DNA from: Chitinophaga arvensicola
GTDB lineage: Bacteria; Bacteroidota; Bacteroidia; Chitinophagales; Chitinophagaceae
NCBI RefSeq assembly: GCF_900110835.1
Contig: NZ_FOJG01000002.1
Span: forward strand, 1,516,979 to 1,580,978
Length of the DNA stretch: 64,000 bases
Direction: 5' to 3'
This document shows positions 42,154-51,097 of the stretch, piece after piece (within the stretch, counting starts at the first letter, position 1; each line of letters opens with the position of its first letter). The notes under the pieces are model-generated. The model was not told the origin of the DNA and searched no databases. It saw only the letters and a list, made by a program, of their open reading frames with translations. A program made the translations under genes and the position numbers.

Positions 42154-43248
42154 ATGAGAGGAATACAATTTACCAGGTTCAACCCGGACGATAACAAGAA
42201 ACCACCTTTCCAGAAATTACTGGACCTTTTCACCCAACTCCTTACCTACACCAGCGGAGACGTATCCGAAGCCCTTCAATGGCTCACGGAACTGGATAAG
42301 GAATATAATCTCACCAACCAGGACTATGGTATCGGCGATTTTATACAGGAACTGCGGGATAAAGGATATATCCGCGAAAACGAGGAGAGCGGCGAAATAG
42401 AAATTACTTCCAAAGCAGAACAAACCATCCGTAAAAATGCATTGGAAGAAATTTTCGGCAAACTGAAAAAGTCGGCCACCGGCAATCACAATGTCCGCAA
42501 ATCAGGCATGGGCGATGAACTCAATGCCGAAACCCGCCCCTTCGAATTCGGAGATGGCGTAGACCAGCTGGATATTACCGCCTCCATCCGGAACGCGCAG
42601 ATCAATCACGGCATCGACAGTTTCTCCATCAGCCAGGACGACCTGGAAGTAAAAGAAACCGATTTCAAAACACAAACGTCTACCGCCCTGATGATCGATA
42701 TTTCCCATTCCATGATCCTTTATGGGGAAGACCGCATCACACCCGCCAAAAAAGTGGCCATGGCCCTGGCGGAACTCATCACCACCCGGTATCCGAAAGA
42801 TACCCTGGACATCATTGTGTTTGGAAACGATGCCTGGCAGATAGAAATCAAGGATCTGCCCTATCTGCAGGTTGGGCCTTTCCATACCAATACGGTAGCC
42901 GGCCTGGAACTGGCCATGGATCTGCTCCGCCGGAGACGTAATCCAAACAAACAGATCTTTATGATCACAGATGGAAAACCCACCTGCCTGAAAATAGGAT
43001 CACAGTATTACAAAAACAGCTTCGGCCTCGACAGGAAAATACTCAACCGTACCCTCAACCTGGCCGCGCAATGCAAAAAACTGAAAATACCCATCACTAC
43101 ATTTATGGTAGCCACCGATCCATGGCTGCAACAATTCGTACAGGAATTTACCGAAACCAATAACGGTAAAGCCTTCTTTTCCGGCACCGATAAACTGGGA
43201 CAATTTCTTTTCCGCGATTTTGAAAGCGGCAAGAGAAAGTTTTATTAA
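42154..43248 (+). CDS. vWA-domain protein partner of AAA ATPase
   Basis: This 364-residue cytoplasmic protein has a mixed helical N-terminus and a von Willebrand A domain from about residue 175. Its MIDAS metal site is D182-x-S-x-S (LMIDISHSMIL) with the later TDGKPT. vWA proteins of this type work with MoxR/chelatase-like AAA ATPases to load metals or activate enzymes. The AAA gene follows after 24 bases, so the pair is one operon. The client enzyme is not in view. Confidence 0.9.
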   Translation: MRGIQFTRFNPDDNKKPPFQKLLDLFTQLLTYTSGDVSEALQWLTELDKEYNLTNQDYGIGDFIQELRDKGYIRENEESGEIEITSKAEQTIRKNALEEIFGKLKKSATGNHNVRKSGMGDELNAETRPFEFGDGVDQLDITASIRNAQINHGIDSFSISQDDLEVKETDFKTQTSTALMIDISHSMILYGEDRITPAKKVAMALAELITTRYPKDTLDIIVFGNDAWQIEIKDLPYLQVGPFHTNTVAGLELAMDLLRRRRNPNKQIFMITDGKPTCLKIGSQYYKNSFGLDRKILNRTLNLAAQCKKLKIPITTFMVATDPWLQQFVQEFTETNNGKAFFSGTDKLGQFLFRDFESGKRKFY

Positions 43249-43272
43249 GACAAAAAAGCGTAATTATCAAAG

Positions 43273-44775
43273 ATGAACACAAACATAAAAACATTAGGCG
43301 AACTCAAAAAAAGCGGCTATAAACCAGTCTCAGTAAAAGAAGAGATCAGACGTAACCTGATCAAAAAACTAAAAGATAAAGAAAGCACTTTCCCCGGCAT
43401 CATCGGGTATGAAGATACCGTCATCCCGGACACAGAAAGAGCCCTGCTCTCCCGGCATAATATCCTCTTTCTCGGTTTACGCGGCCAGGCGAAAACACGT
43501 ATGGCCCGCCAGATGACCGATCTGCTGGATGAATACATCCCGGTTGTGGAAGGATCAGAAGTAAACGATGATCCCTTCAATCCACTGTCGCGCTATGCGA
43601 AAGACCTCATCGCCGAAAAAGGCGATCAGACACCCATCACCTGGCTCCACAGCAGTGCACGGTATGGCGAAAAACTCGCTACACCCGATGTATCCGTGGC
43701 CGACCTCGTAGGCGATATTGACCCGATCAAAGCCGCCAACCTGAAACTCAGCTACGCAGATGAAAGAGTGATCCACTTCGGTATCATCCCCCGCTCCAAC
43801 CGCGGCATCTTCGTGATCAACGAATTACCCGATCTGCAGGCACGTATACAGGTATCCCTGTTCAACATCCTCCAGGAAGGCGATATCCAGATCAGGGGTT
43901 TCAAAGTGAGAATGCCACTCGATATCCTGTTTGTGTTTACCGCTAACCCGGAAGACTATACGAATCGTGGCTCTATCGTTACGCCGCTGAAAGACAGGAT
44001 CGAAAGCCAGATCATTACCCACTATCCGAAAACAATCGAAAACTCCCTGCTCATCACCGAACAGGAAGCCGATATACACGACGAACAGGTTGCGAAAGTG
44101 CAGATTGCCGATATGGTAAAACGCCTGATCGAACAGGTGTCGTTCGAAGCCCGCAACAGTGAATACGTAGACAAAAAAAGCGGGGTATCTGCCCGTTTAA
44201 CCATTGCAGCCTACGAAAACGCCGTGAGCGCCGGAGAACGCCGTGCCATCATCAACAAGGAAAAGGATACACAGGTACGCATCGCTGACCTGCAGGCCAT
44301 TATCCCCGCCATCACCGGTAAAATTGAACTGGTATACGAAGGCGAACAGGAAGGCCCGCTGCAAGTGGCGCATAACTTGCTGGATAAAGCCATCCGCACC
44401 CTCTTTGCTACCTACTTCCCCAATCCCGACTCTTTCAAGAAAAAGAAAGCAGGCGGTCCGGTGGAAAATCCTTACCGCAGCGTTATCCAGTGGTTTGATA
44501 AAGGTAACTCGGTACAACTGCTCCAGGATATCAGCGATAAACAATATGAAACTACGCTGAGCAAAGTAGAAGGTTTGAAAGAGCTGATCAAGGCAAGCTT
44601 CCCTAAAGTCAATAACAAGGAAGCCCTGCTGCTCATGGAATTTGTACTCCATGGCCTCTCCGCCTATTCCCTCATCAGCAAAAAAGTAGTGGAAAATGAA
44701 ACCCGCTTCAGCGATCTGTTAGGTACCATGATGAATTTCAGTCTTGGTGGCGACGCCGAAGAACCGGAAGAATAA
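43273..44775 (+). CDS. MoxR/magnesium-chelatase-like AAA ATPase
   Basis: This 500-residue AAA+ protein has a Walker A of altered form, LGLRGQAKTRM (GQAKT where GxGKT is usual), Walker B GIFVINELPDL and the post-Walker blocks FNILQEGDIQIRGF and FTANPEDYTNRG typical of the chelatase clade. The long C-terminal helical part is family-specific. It is co-transcribed with the vWA gene and ends before a strong terminator. Together they probably form a metal-insertion or remodelling machine. Confidence 0.9.
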   Translation: MNTNIKTLGELKKSGYKPVSVKEEIRRNLIKKLKDKESTFPGIIGYEDTVIPDTERALLSRHNILFLGLRGQAKTRMARQMTDLLDEYIPVVEGSEVNDDPFNPLSRYAKDLIAEKGDQTPITWLHSSARYGEKLATPDVSVADLVGDIDPIKAANLKLSYADERVIHFGIIPRSNRGIFVINELPDLQARIQVSLFNILQEGDIQIRGFKVRMPLDILFVFTANPEDYTNRGSIVTPLKDRIESQIITHYPKTIENSLLITEQEADIHDEQVAKVQIADMVKRLIEQVSFEARNSEYVDKKSGVSARLTIAAYENAVSAGERRAIINKEKDTQVRIADLQAIIPAITGKIELVYEGEQEGPLQVAHNLLDKAIRTLFATYFPNPDSFKKKKAGGPVENPYRSVIQWFDKGNSVQLLQDISDKQYETTLSKVEGLKELIKASFPKVNNKEALLLMEFVLHGLSAYSLISKKVVENETRFSDLLGTMMNFSLGGDAEEPEE

Positions 44776-44836
44776 CCTAAGCAATGTTGTCCGTTTTTGA
44801 CGCGCGTTTGTACTAAAAACGAACAGTTATCATAAC

Positions 44837-44881
44837 GCCGCTTATTTAATTAATTGATTCCTAATTAATTAAATAAGCGGC
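44837..44881. terminator. long hairpin terminator after the vWA/AAA operon
   Basis: A perfect 19-base stem (GCCGCTTATTTAATTAATT and its complement) has a 7-base loop. Confidence 0.85.
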
Positions 44882-44919
44882 ATTTTATTGGAGATCACTA
44901 CTGGCTAAACGTTGCTGGT

Positions 44920-47349
44920 ATGCTCAAGAACTATCTGAAAATTGCGTTCCGTAATCTGACAAAAAATAAAACTTTCAGCTTTATTAATATCATCGGTCTG
45001 GGAATCGGGACCATATGCTGCCTCTATATTGTAATGTATGTAACAGACCAGTACAGCTATGATAAGCAACATATTGCAGCGTCAGATATTTACCGCGTCA
45101 ATACCGCTTATAGTACCCAGGGGAATACATCGCTGGTTGCTACTACTTCTCCTCCCATTGCACCGGCCATGAAAAATGATTTCGGAGAGGTAATGCAATA
45201 CACCCGGGTCGTAAAAACCAGCGCACTGGGCGTAAAACAACACCTGCTCAGCTACAGGGGGAAAAATATTTATGAAAAAGAAGCCGCCTATGCCGACAGT
45301 ACGCTGTTTGACGTATTCTCCTTTCATTTCGTATATGGAGACCCGTTAACCGCACTCGCCGCGCCTTATTCGGTAGTATTGTTCCAACCCACTGCACGCA
45401 GGCTCTTTGGAGACAATGATCCGGTGGGTAACCTCATTGAAATCAATAACGATTATGGAAAACACACCTTCAAAGTAACCGGCGTTATTGACGAAAGTCT
45501 GGGTAAATCACACCTCCAGACCAATCTCTTTATGTCGATGAACAGCGGAGGCATGGGCAGTTACACTTACCAGAATAACGCCTGGGCAGCCTATAACTAC
45601 ACCTCCAGTTATGTAAAGCTGAAACCCAATAGCAATGCTGCTTCCCTGGAGAAAAAGCTGCCCGCATTTGTGCAGAAATACGGCGCCGGGCAACTGAAAG
45701 AACTGGGCATGGAAAAACAGTTGTCGCTCCAACCCGTAATGGCGATACACACCAGCGGCGATTATAAAAACGAATTCACCAAAACAGTGAACCGCTCTTT
45801 TCTGAATATGCTCCTGCTTATCGCCGCGCTGATCCAGGTCATTGCAGGGATCAACTTCATGAACCTGGCTACGGCAAGGGCATCTAAAAGAGCAAAAGAA
45901 GTAGGCGTCAGAAAAGTAGTGGGCGCGGGTATCAGCGATCTCGTCAGGCAGTTCCTCGGCGAATCTATCCTGCTGTCGATGCTTGGTGTACTGGTGGCGC
46001 TTCCGTTGTTGGTATTGCTTCTTCCTTACCTGAACCGGATTACACAGGCAGATATCCCGCTTTCCTACCTGCTCAGCTATCGCCTGTGGGGCATGTTGCT
46101 GGCCATCGCGCTTGTTACCGGCTTGCTGGCAGGCAGCTACCCGGCATTCTATCTTTCCGCATTTAAACCGGTAAAGGTGCTTAAAGGCAATTTCAGCAAT
46201 CACATCTCTGCCAATGGAATCCGCCGTTTGCTCGTGGTATTTCAGTTTGTACTGTCTATCGCTTTTGTGGCCGGCATCATTGTGATCTACAGTCAATTGA
46301 ACTATATCAAAAATAAGGACCTGGGCTTCGAAAAAAACCAGCGCCTCATTCTTCATTTTTACACGGACGATACCAAAGCAAAGGTGCCTGCATTACTGAG
46401 CGACCTCCGGCAATTGCCAGAAGTAATAAGCGCGAGCCAGGCAGAGAATTATCCGAGCCAATCCGTTGCACGCGACTGGTCCTACTACCTCGAAGGCGCA
46501 GATGTAAACAGCGCGAGAGACGTACAATTCATGAATACCGATGATGGCTTTATCAAAACAGTTGGCATCAAACTGATGAGTGGCAGAGACTTCAGGCCAA
46601 ACGACCACCATAAAGTACTGATCAATGAAACCTTTGCAAAAGAGCTGGGCATAGACCCTGCTACCGCACCCGGCAGAAGAGTTTCTCCTGTGCAGGAAGC
46701 CGGTGAGGCGCCCAGCTTTATGGAAATAGCAGGCGTTATGAAAGATTTCAACTACAACTCCCTCCATAATGATGTGCATCCCCTCATGTTAAAATACGAT
46801 CCCGAAAATGCCAGCAACAACGTGATCATCAGCGTCAGTAGCCTGCATTATACGGCACTGCTGGAAAAAATAGGACGCATCTGGCAGAAAGATTTCCCTG
46901 CCATCCCTTTTGAATACAGCTTCCTCGATGAAGAAGTACAAAAACAATATGAAACAGAAACTACCCTTTCCAATATTATCAATTCCTTTACCGGCATCGC
47001 CATTTTTATTTCCTGCCTGGGATTATTCGGTCTGTCTGCGTTTAGTGTAGAACAACGTAACAAAGAAATCGGTATCCGGAAAGTACTAGGCGCCAGCGTC
47101 GCCGGGTTGGTATCGTTACTATCGAAAGACTTCCTGAAACTGGTGGGTATTTCTTTTATTATTGCCACTCCCATCGCCTGGTGGGGCATGCATCAATGGC
47201 TGGAAACTTTCGCTTACCGTATTCCCCTCAGCTGGTGGATGTTTGGATTAGCCGGTATGCTCGCGATGCTGATAGCGCTATGTACGGTGAGTGTACAGGC
47301 AGTGAAGGGCGCTATTGCCAATCCCATCAGAAGCCTGAAAACAGAGTAA
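44920..47349 (+). CDS. FtsX/MacB-type ABC transporter permease
   Basis: This 809-residue double-FtsX permease has the start FSFINIIGLGIGTICCLYIV, first FtsX block INFMNLATARASKRAKEVGV, and second FtsX block SVEQRNKEIGIRKVLGAS near the C-terminus, with MacB-like periplasmic domains after each first helix. It lacks an ATPase partner nearby. It belongs to the same broad family as the permease at 22637 but uses a GC-richer codon style that fits this chromosomal region. Confidence 0.92.
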   Translation: MLKNYLKIAFRNLTKNKTFSFINIIGLGIGTICCLYIVMYVTDQYSYDKQHIAASDIYRVNTAYSTQGNTSLVATTSPPIAPAMKNDFGEVMQYTRVVKTSALGVKQHLLSYRGKNIYEKEAAYADSTLFDVFSFHFVYGDPLTALAAPYSVVLFQPTARRLFGDNDPVGNLIEINNDYGKHTFKVTGVIDESLGKSHLQTNLFMSMNSGGMGSYTYQNNAWAAYNYTSSYVKLKPNSNAASLEKKLPAFVQKYGAGQLKELGMEKQLSLQPVMAIHTSGDYKNEFTKTVNRSFLNMLLLIAALIQVIAGINFMNLATARASKRAKEVGVRKVVGAGISDLVRQFLGESILLSMLGVLVALPLLVLLLPYLNRITQADIPLSYLLSYRLWGMLLAIALVTGLLAGSYPAFYLSAFKPVKVLKGNFSNHISANGIRRLLVVFQFVLSIAFVAGIIVIYSQLNYIKNKDLGFEKNQRLILHFYTDDTKAKVPALLSDLRQLPEVISASQAENYPSQSVARDWSYYLEGADVNSARDVQFMNTDDGFIKTVGIKLMSGRDFRPNDHHKVLINETFAKELGIDPATAPGRRVSPVQEAGEAPSFMEIAGVMKDFNYNSLHNDVHPLMLKYDPENASNNVIISVSSLHYTALLEKIGRIWQKDFPAIPFEYSFLDEEVQKQYETETTLSNIINSFTGIAIFISCLGLFGLSAFSVEQRNKEIGIRKVLGASVAGLVSLLSKDFLKLVGISFIIATPIAWWGMHQWLETFAYRIPLSWWMFGLAGMLAMLIALCTVSVQAVKGAIANPIRSLKTE

Positions 47350-47539
47350 TGCAACTTATAATTCCGGCGCAGGCGAAGATGACGCTTCGCCTGACGCCGG
47401 ATATCCCTCTCCCACTGCAGCATAGACTCCCCTGCATTCCGCTTCTTCCCTCCATCCTCTTTTTTATAAATAATCCATATTTTTCCCTATTTTGTATTTT
47501 TAATTGTCAATTTAACAATTCCACAAAACGCTTTATTAC

Positions 47540-48862
47540 ATGAACAATTCCCGTAGAAGCTTTATCAAATCGGCGTCCACACTGGTGGCCGGCGCCGGGT
47601 TGGTATCGGCACTCCCCGCGTCCTTACAGGCACTCCCCCTTAAAACAGTAGCCGCCAGCGACCGCCTCAATATTGCGGCCATCGGTATTAACAGCATGGG
47701 CTGGGCAGATCTGACCGCTATGCTGAAAAACCCCGCTGCACAATGTGTAGCACTATGTGATGTTGATAAAAACGTGCTGGATAAACGCGTGGGAGAACTC
47801 GCGCAAAAAGGCATAAAAGTAAAAGCCTACAGTGATTACCGTAAGCTGCTGGAAGATAAAAATATTGATGCGGTGGTTATCGGAACACCAGACCACTGGC
47901 ATTGCCTGCAGATGACAGATGCCTGCGCTGCCGGGAAGGATGTTTACGTAGAAAAACCCATGGGAAATTCTATTATAGAATGCCGTTCTATGGTAAATGC
48001 CCAACAGAAATATAACCGCGCCGTACAGGTAGGCCAATGGCAACGCAGTCAGCAGCACTTTAAAGATGCTATCGAATTTGTACATTCCGGTAAACTCGGA
48101 AAAGTACGCCTGGTAAAGGTTTGGGCTTACATGGGCTGGATGAAATCCATCCCGGTGCAGCCAGATGGGACCCCTCCGGCCGGCGTAGACTACAAATCCT
48201 GGCTGGGACCCGCTACCACCCGCCCTTTCAACCCCAACCGCTTTCACTTCAATTTCCGCTGGTACTGGGATTATGCAGGTGGCCTGATGACCGACTGGGG
48301 TGTACACCTGTTGGATTACGCACTGCTGGGTATGAAATCTGACGCACCAAAATCTATTATGGCCGCCGGTGGCAAATTTGCTTACCCCGACGATGCCGCT
48401 GAAACACCGGATACCCTCACCACTGTATACGAATTCGATGGTTACAATATTCAATGGGAACAAGCCACCGGTATCGATGGCGGCCCTTACGGACGTGATC
48501 ATGGCATTGCCTTTATCGGCAACAATGGTACCCTGGTACTGGATCGCGGCGGATGGGAAGTGATTCCGGAGAAAGATAAAATGGAAGCGGTACCAAGAAA
48601 GAAATCGGTGGACAATGGCCTCGATCTGCATACCACCAACTTTGTGGAAGTGGTAAAATCCAGACAGCTTTCCGACCTCAACGCCTCTGTGCAGGTAGGT
48701 TCTCTTGTAGCCACCACGGCCCAAATGGGAAATATTGCCTATCGTACCGGCAAAAAGATCTACTGGGATCAGCAAAGCGGCAAATTCACCGACAGCGACG
48801 CCAACAAACTGTTAGCAGCACAATACCACAACGGATATAAACTGCCTAACGTAACCGTATAA
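47540..48862 (+). CDS. Gfo/Idh/MocA oxidoreductase with Tat-like signal
   Basis: This 440-residue NAD(P)-dependent sugar oxidoreductase starts with a twin-arginine-like signal (NNSRRSFIKSASTLVAGAG). It shows the Rossmann start LNIAAIGINSMGWAD, the family triad EKP at 138-140 (VYVEKPMGN) and DYKSWLGPA later on, typical of the periplasmic Bacteroidota branch. It probably oxidises a glycoside or polyol in the periplasm with tightly held cofactor. DUF1080 follows after 49 bases, making a two-gene unit. Confidence 0.93.
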   Translation: MNNSRRSFIKSASTLVAGAGLVSALPASLQALPLKTVAASDRLNIAAIGINSMGWADLTAMLKNPAAQCVALCDVDKNVLDKRVGELAQKGIKVKAYSDYRKLLEDKNIDAVVIGTPDHWHCLQMTDACAAGKDVYVEKPMGNSIIECRSMVNAQQKYNRAVQVGQWQRSQQHFKDAIEFVHSGKLGKVRLVKVWAYMGWMKSIPVQPDGTPPAGVDYKSWLGPATTRPFNPNRFHFNFRWYWDYAGGLMTDWGVHLLDYALLGMKSDAPKSIMAAGGKFAYPDDAAETPDTLTTVYEFDGYNIQWEQATGIDGGPYGRDHGIAFIGNNGTLVLDRGGWEVIPEKDKMEAVPRKKSVDNGLDLHTTNFVEVVKSRQLSDLNASVQVGSLVATTAQMGNIAYRTGKKIYWDQQSGKFTDSDANKLLAAQYHNGYKLPNVTV

Positions 48863-48911
48863 ACGAAGGAACAACTTTAGCATCATCTACCTAAAAAATA
48901 CAAAAAGACAC

Positions 48912-49649
48912 ATGCGTACGTTACTGTTTTCTGCCTGTACCTTACTATCCCTTGCCGCAGCTGCACAAAGCAAGCAGGCCGCGAAACCGGAAGACACGGA
49001 GGTCTGGGATCCGGTACCAAAAGTGATTACCGCCGGTACCGAAATCCTTACCGCCCCTTCAGATGCCATCATCCTGTTCAACGGTAAAAACCTGGACAGC
49101 TGGGAATCAGAAAAAGGCGGCCCCGCCAAATGGGACGTAAAAAATGATGCGATGACCGTGGTGAAAGGCGCCGGCGTTATTAAAACAAAACAGACATTTG
49201 AAGATTTTCAACTGCATATTGAGTGGCGCACACCGGCTGAAGTGAAAGGGGAAAGCCAGGGCCGTGGCAACAGCGGCATCTTTATGCAGGAGCAATATGA
49301 ACTGCAGGTGCTGGACAATTACGACAACCGCACCTACTCTAACGGGCAGGCTGGTAGTTTCTACAAACAAAAAATTCCGTTGGTAAATGCCTGCAAAAAA
49401 CCAGGCGAATGGCAAACCTATGATGTGATCTGGACCGCGCCACGCTTTAATAACGACGGTTCACTGAAATCTCCCGCAAGAGCCACCGTATTGCAGAATG
49501 GCGTGCTGGTGCAAAATAATGTGGAGCTGGAAGGCAAAACAGAATATATAGGTAAACCTACCTATGTAAAACACGGTGCTAAATCCATCGCACTACAGGA
49601 CCATGGAAATCCGGTAAGCTTCAGAAATATCTGGATCAGACCCCTGTAA
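48912..49649 (+). CDS. DUF1080 (3-keto-disaccharide hydrolase) family protein
   Basis: This 245-residue secreted protein has a signal peptide (LLFSACTLLSLAAAAQ) and a concanavalin-like DUF1080 fold (IILFNGKNLDSWESEKGG, FQLHIEWRTPAE, GRGNSGIFMQEQYELQVLDN, WQTYDVIWTAPRF, ALQDHGNPVSFRNIWIRP). Members cleave 3-keto-glycosides made by Gfo/Idh/MocA-type oxidoreductases. The gene just upstream encodes such an enzyme, so a substrate relay in the periplasm is likely. Confidence 0.92.
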   Translation: MRTLLFSACTLLSLAAAAQSKQAAKPEDTEVWDPVPKVITAGTEILTAPSDAIILFNGKNLDSWESEKGGPAKWDVKNDAMTVVKGAGVIKTKQTFEDFQLHIEWRTPAEVKGESQGRGNSGIFMQEQYELQVLDNYDNRTYSNGQAGSFYKQKIPLVNACKKPGEWQTYDVIWTAPRFNNDGSLKSPARATVLQNGVLVQNNVELEGKTEYIGKPTYVKHGAKSIALQDHGNPVSFRNIWIRPL

Positions 49650-49665
49650 GCCGGCAATATTTTAT

Positions 49666-49703
49666 AGCAGCAGCGAAGGTTATCTCCGCTGCTGCTTTTT
49701 TTT
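49666..49703 (+). terminator. terminator after DUF1080 gene
   Basis: Stem AGCAGCAGCG/CGCTGCTGCT followed by eight T. Confidence 0.88.
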
Positions 49704-49707
49704 TAAG

Positions 49708-50199
49708 TTAAACTGTCTCCGCTTCAATATTCAGCGATAAGTACACCGCATCGCTGATCGGATTGTCGTAATAAGCCGCTATCGGCTGAAATCCGAGTGA
49801 AGTGTACAAATCAATCGCAGGACGCATATGCGCCAGGGTATCCAGGAGAATCCGTTTGTACCCCAGCTTCCTGCTCTCTGCAATCGCGGCACTGGCCAGC
49901 GCCTTTCCAACGCCATGGCCCTTAAAGGCGTCCTTTACAAAAAGACGTTTCATTTCTGCAATACTGTTGTCGAACGACCGGAGGGCTACACAACCGGCCA
50001 ACTTTCCATCTACCAGCGCAAGGAACAACGCTCCTGACGGTGGTACATACACGCCGGGCAGATGGGCCAGCTCCTCTTCAAATTGCTGAAAACTAAGGTC
50101 TACACTTAACCAATTGGCATATTCGCGGAAAAGCAGCTTCACCTGGTCCAGGTGCTTGGAATCTTCGGCGGTTACTTTAATGATCTCTGTCATAACCAC
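49708..50199 (-). CDS. GNAT-family N-acetyltransferase
   Basis: This 163-residue acyl-CoA transferase has the acetyl-CoA binding block RLFVKDAFKGHGVGKALASA (Q/RxxGxG/A as KGHGVGKA), the preceding strand IAEMKRLFV and the end YTSLGFQPIAAYYDNP. The family transfers acetyl groups to amines, but the acceptor is unknown. It is transcribed toward the DUF1080 terminator, which its 3' end shares. Confidence 0.9.
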   Translation of the reverse strand: MVMTEIIKVTAEDSKHLDQVKLLFREYANWLSVDLSFQQFEEELAHLPGVYVPPSGALFLALVDGKLAGCVALRSFDNSIAEMKRLFVKDAFKGHGVGKALASAAIAESRKLGYKRILLDTLAHMRPAIDLYTSLGFQPIAAYYDNPISDAVYLSLNIEAETV

Positions 50200-50222
50200 T
50201 TCTTTTTAATGTATATAAAACG

Positions 50223-50254
50223 CAACAAGCCTTCTGCATGCAGAAGGCTTGTTG
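50223..50254. terminator. hairpin between GNAT and YtfJ-like genes
   Basis: A perfect palindrome CAACAAGCCTTCTGCA/TGCAGAAGGCTTGTTG lies 230 bases beyond the YtfJ-like stop and just upstream of the GNAT start. It lacks a T run, so it could be an operator or an RNA hairpin instead. The remaining 50255-50484 shows nothing. Confidence 0.5.
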
Positions 50255-50484
50255 ACCGGAAATTGCTGGCAGCTCCATATTTTAATAGAAAATGCCGCCG
50301 ATATCTTTATTATCAATTACACACGCTGTGATTAAATAGCTATAGTAAATCATTGATAAATCTCTTGCCTTCTGATAACCTCACCTGCCTCTTGCGGGGT
50401 ATGCAATATAATCTTTTGGATTGATATTTCAGCATACTCCGCATTATTTCTTTTTTATCACTGAAACCTGCCAGCAGCAAGGAT

Positions 50485-51006
50485 TCAGGCGTTAGCCCGG
50501 ATCACTTTCAGCAGGTCCTCCCGCTCGGCTGCTGTTAATTCCCCTGCCTTGAAAAAACGGCATATCCCGTTCCTGTCAATAAACAGGATACAGAACTTAT
50601 TATTCACATCTCCCATGTGCCAGCTGCGACTCAGGGTATTATCTACGTCTGTGTAAATATTAGCACCGGTCTGGTTCACCTCCCGCCGCACCATCATCCG
50701 TACAATGCCGTTGGGCAGCAATGGCGCATCATTCAGGTTCACAATCCCGAATGCAAAAATATTCGGACTGTTGATCGGATTTTTTTTCAGGTAGTTGGTA
50801 ATCGTTTTATTCTGCGATGCATGATCCGGATCCGGGTAAAAGATCAGGTAAGCCTTCTTGCCCCAGTAAGGCAACTGCATCGGGTTATTACTCGCATCCC
50901 GGATGGTTACCTGCGTCACTTTATCTCCCTTCTTTAATATCCGCTGCTGTCCCAAAACCGGCATCAGCAATGCCATAGCGCATAACGATAAAATAAACTG
51001 CTTCAT
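50485..51006 (-). CDS. periplasmic YtfJ-like thioredoxin-fold protein
   Basis: This 173-residue protein has a signal peptide (FILSLCAMALLMPVLGQ). A thioredoxin-fold domain follows (KKAYLIFYPDPDHASQNKTI, FAFGIVNLNDAPLLPNGIVR, NKFCILFIDRNGICRFFKAG). The block before RFFKAGELTAAE matches YtfJ-type periplasmic proteins. No CxxC is present, so redox chemistry is unlikely. I chose the ATG at 51006 because it directly starts the signal peptide. The first 69 residues of the longer frame look non-coding and overlap the divergent BamA-like gene. Confidence 0.75.
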   Translation of the reverse strand: MKQFILSLCAMALLMPVLGQQRILKKGDKVTQVTIRDASNNPMQLPYWGKKAYLIFYPDPDHASQNKTITNYLKKNPINSPNIFAFGIVNLNDAPLLPNGIVRMMVRREVNQTGANIYTDVDNTLSRSWHMGDVNNKFCILFIDRNGICRFFKAGELTAAEREDLLKVIRANA

Positions 51007-51097
51007 AAACAGGGGGCTTAAATCTCGGGCGAAATATTTTTTTCCGGCCTCATTCATCCTTTTCTCAAAATGGTTGTTAAAAAGAACAGATGAATCC

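Noticed and set aside
45508..46356. 282-codon antisense frame in the second permease gene
   Set aside because: It is a shadow of a clear FtsX-type permease with no own motifs.
47753..48775. 340-codon open frame on the minus strand
   Set aside because: It lies fully inside the Gfo/Idh/MocA gene on the other strand, has no family motif and reflects GC-biased codon use.
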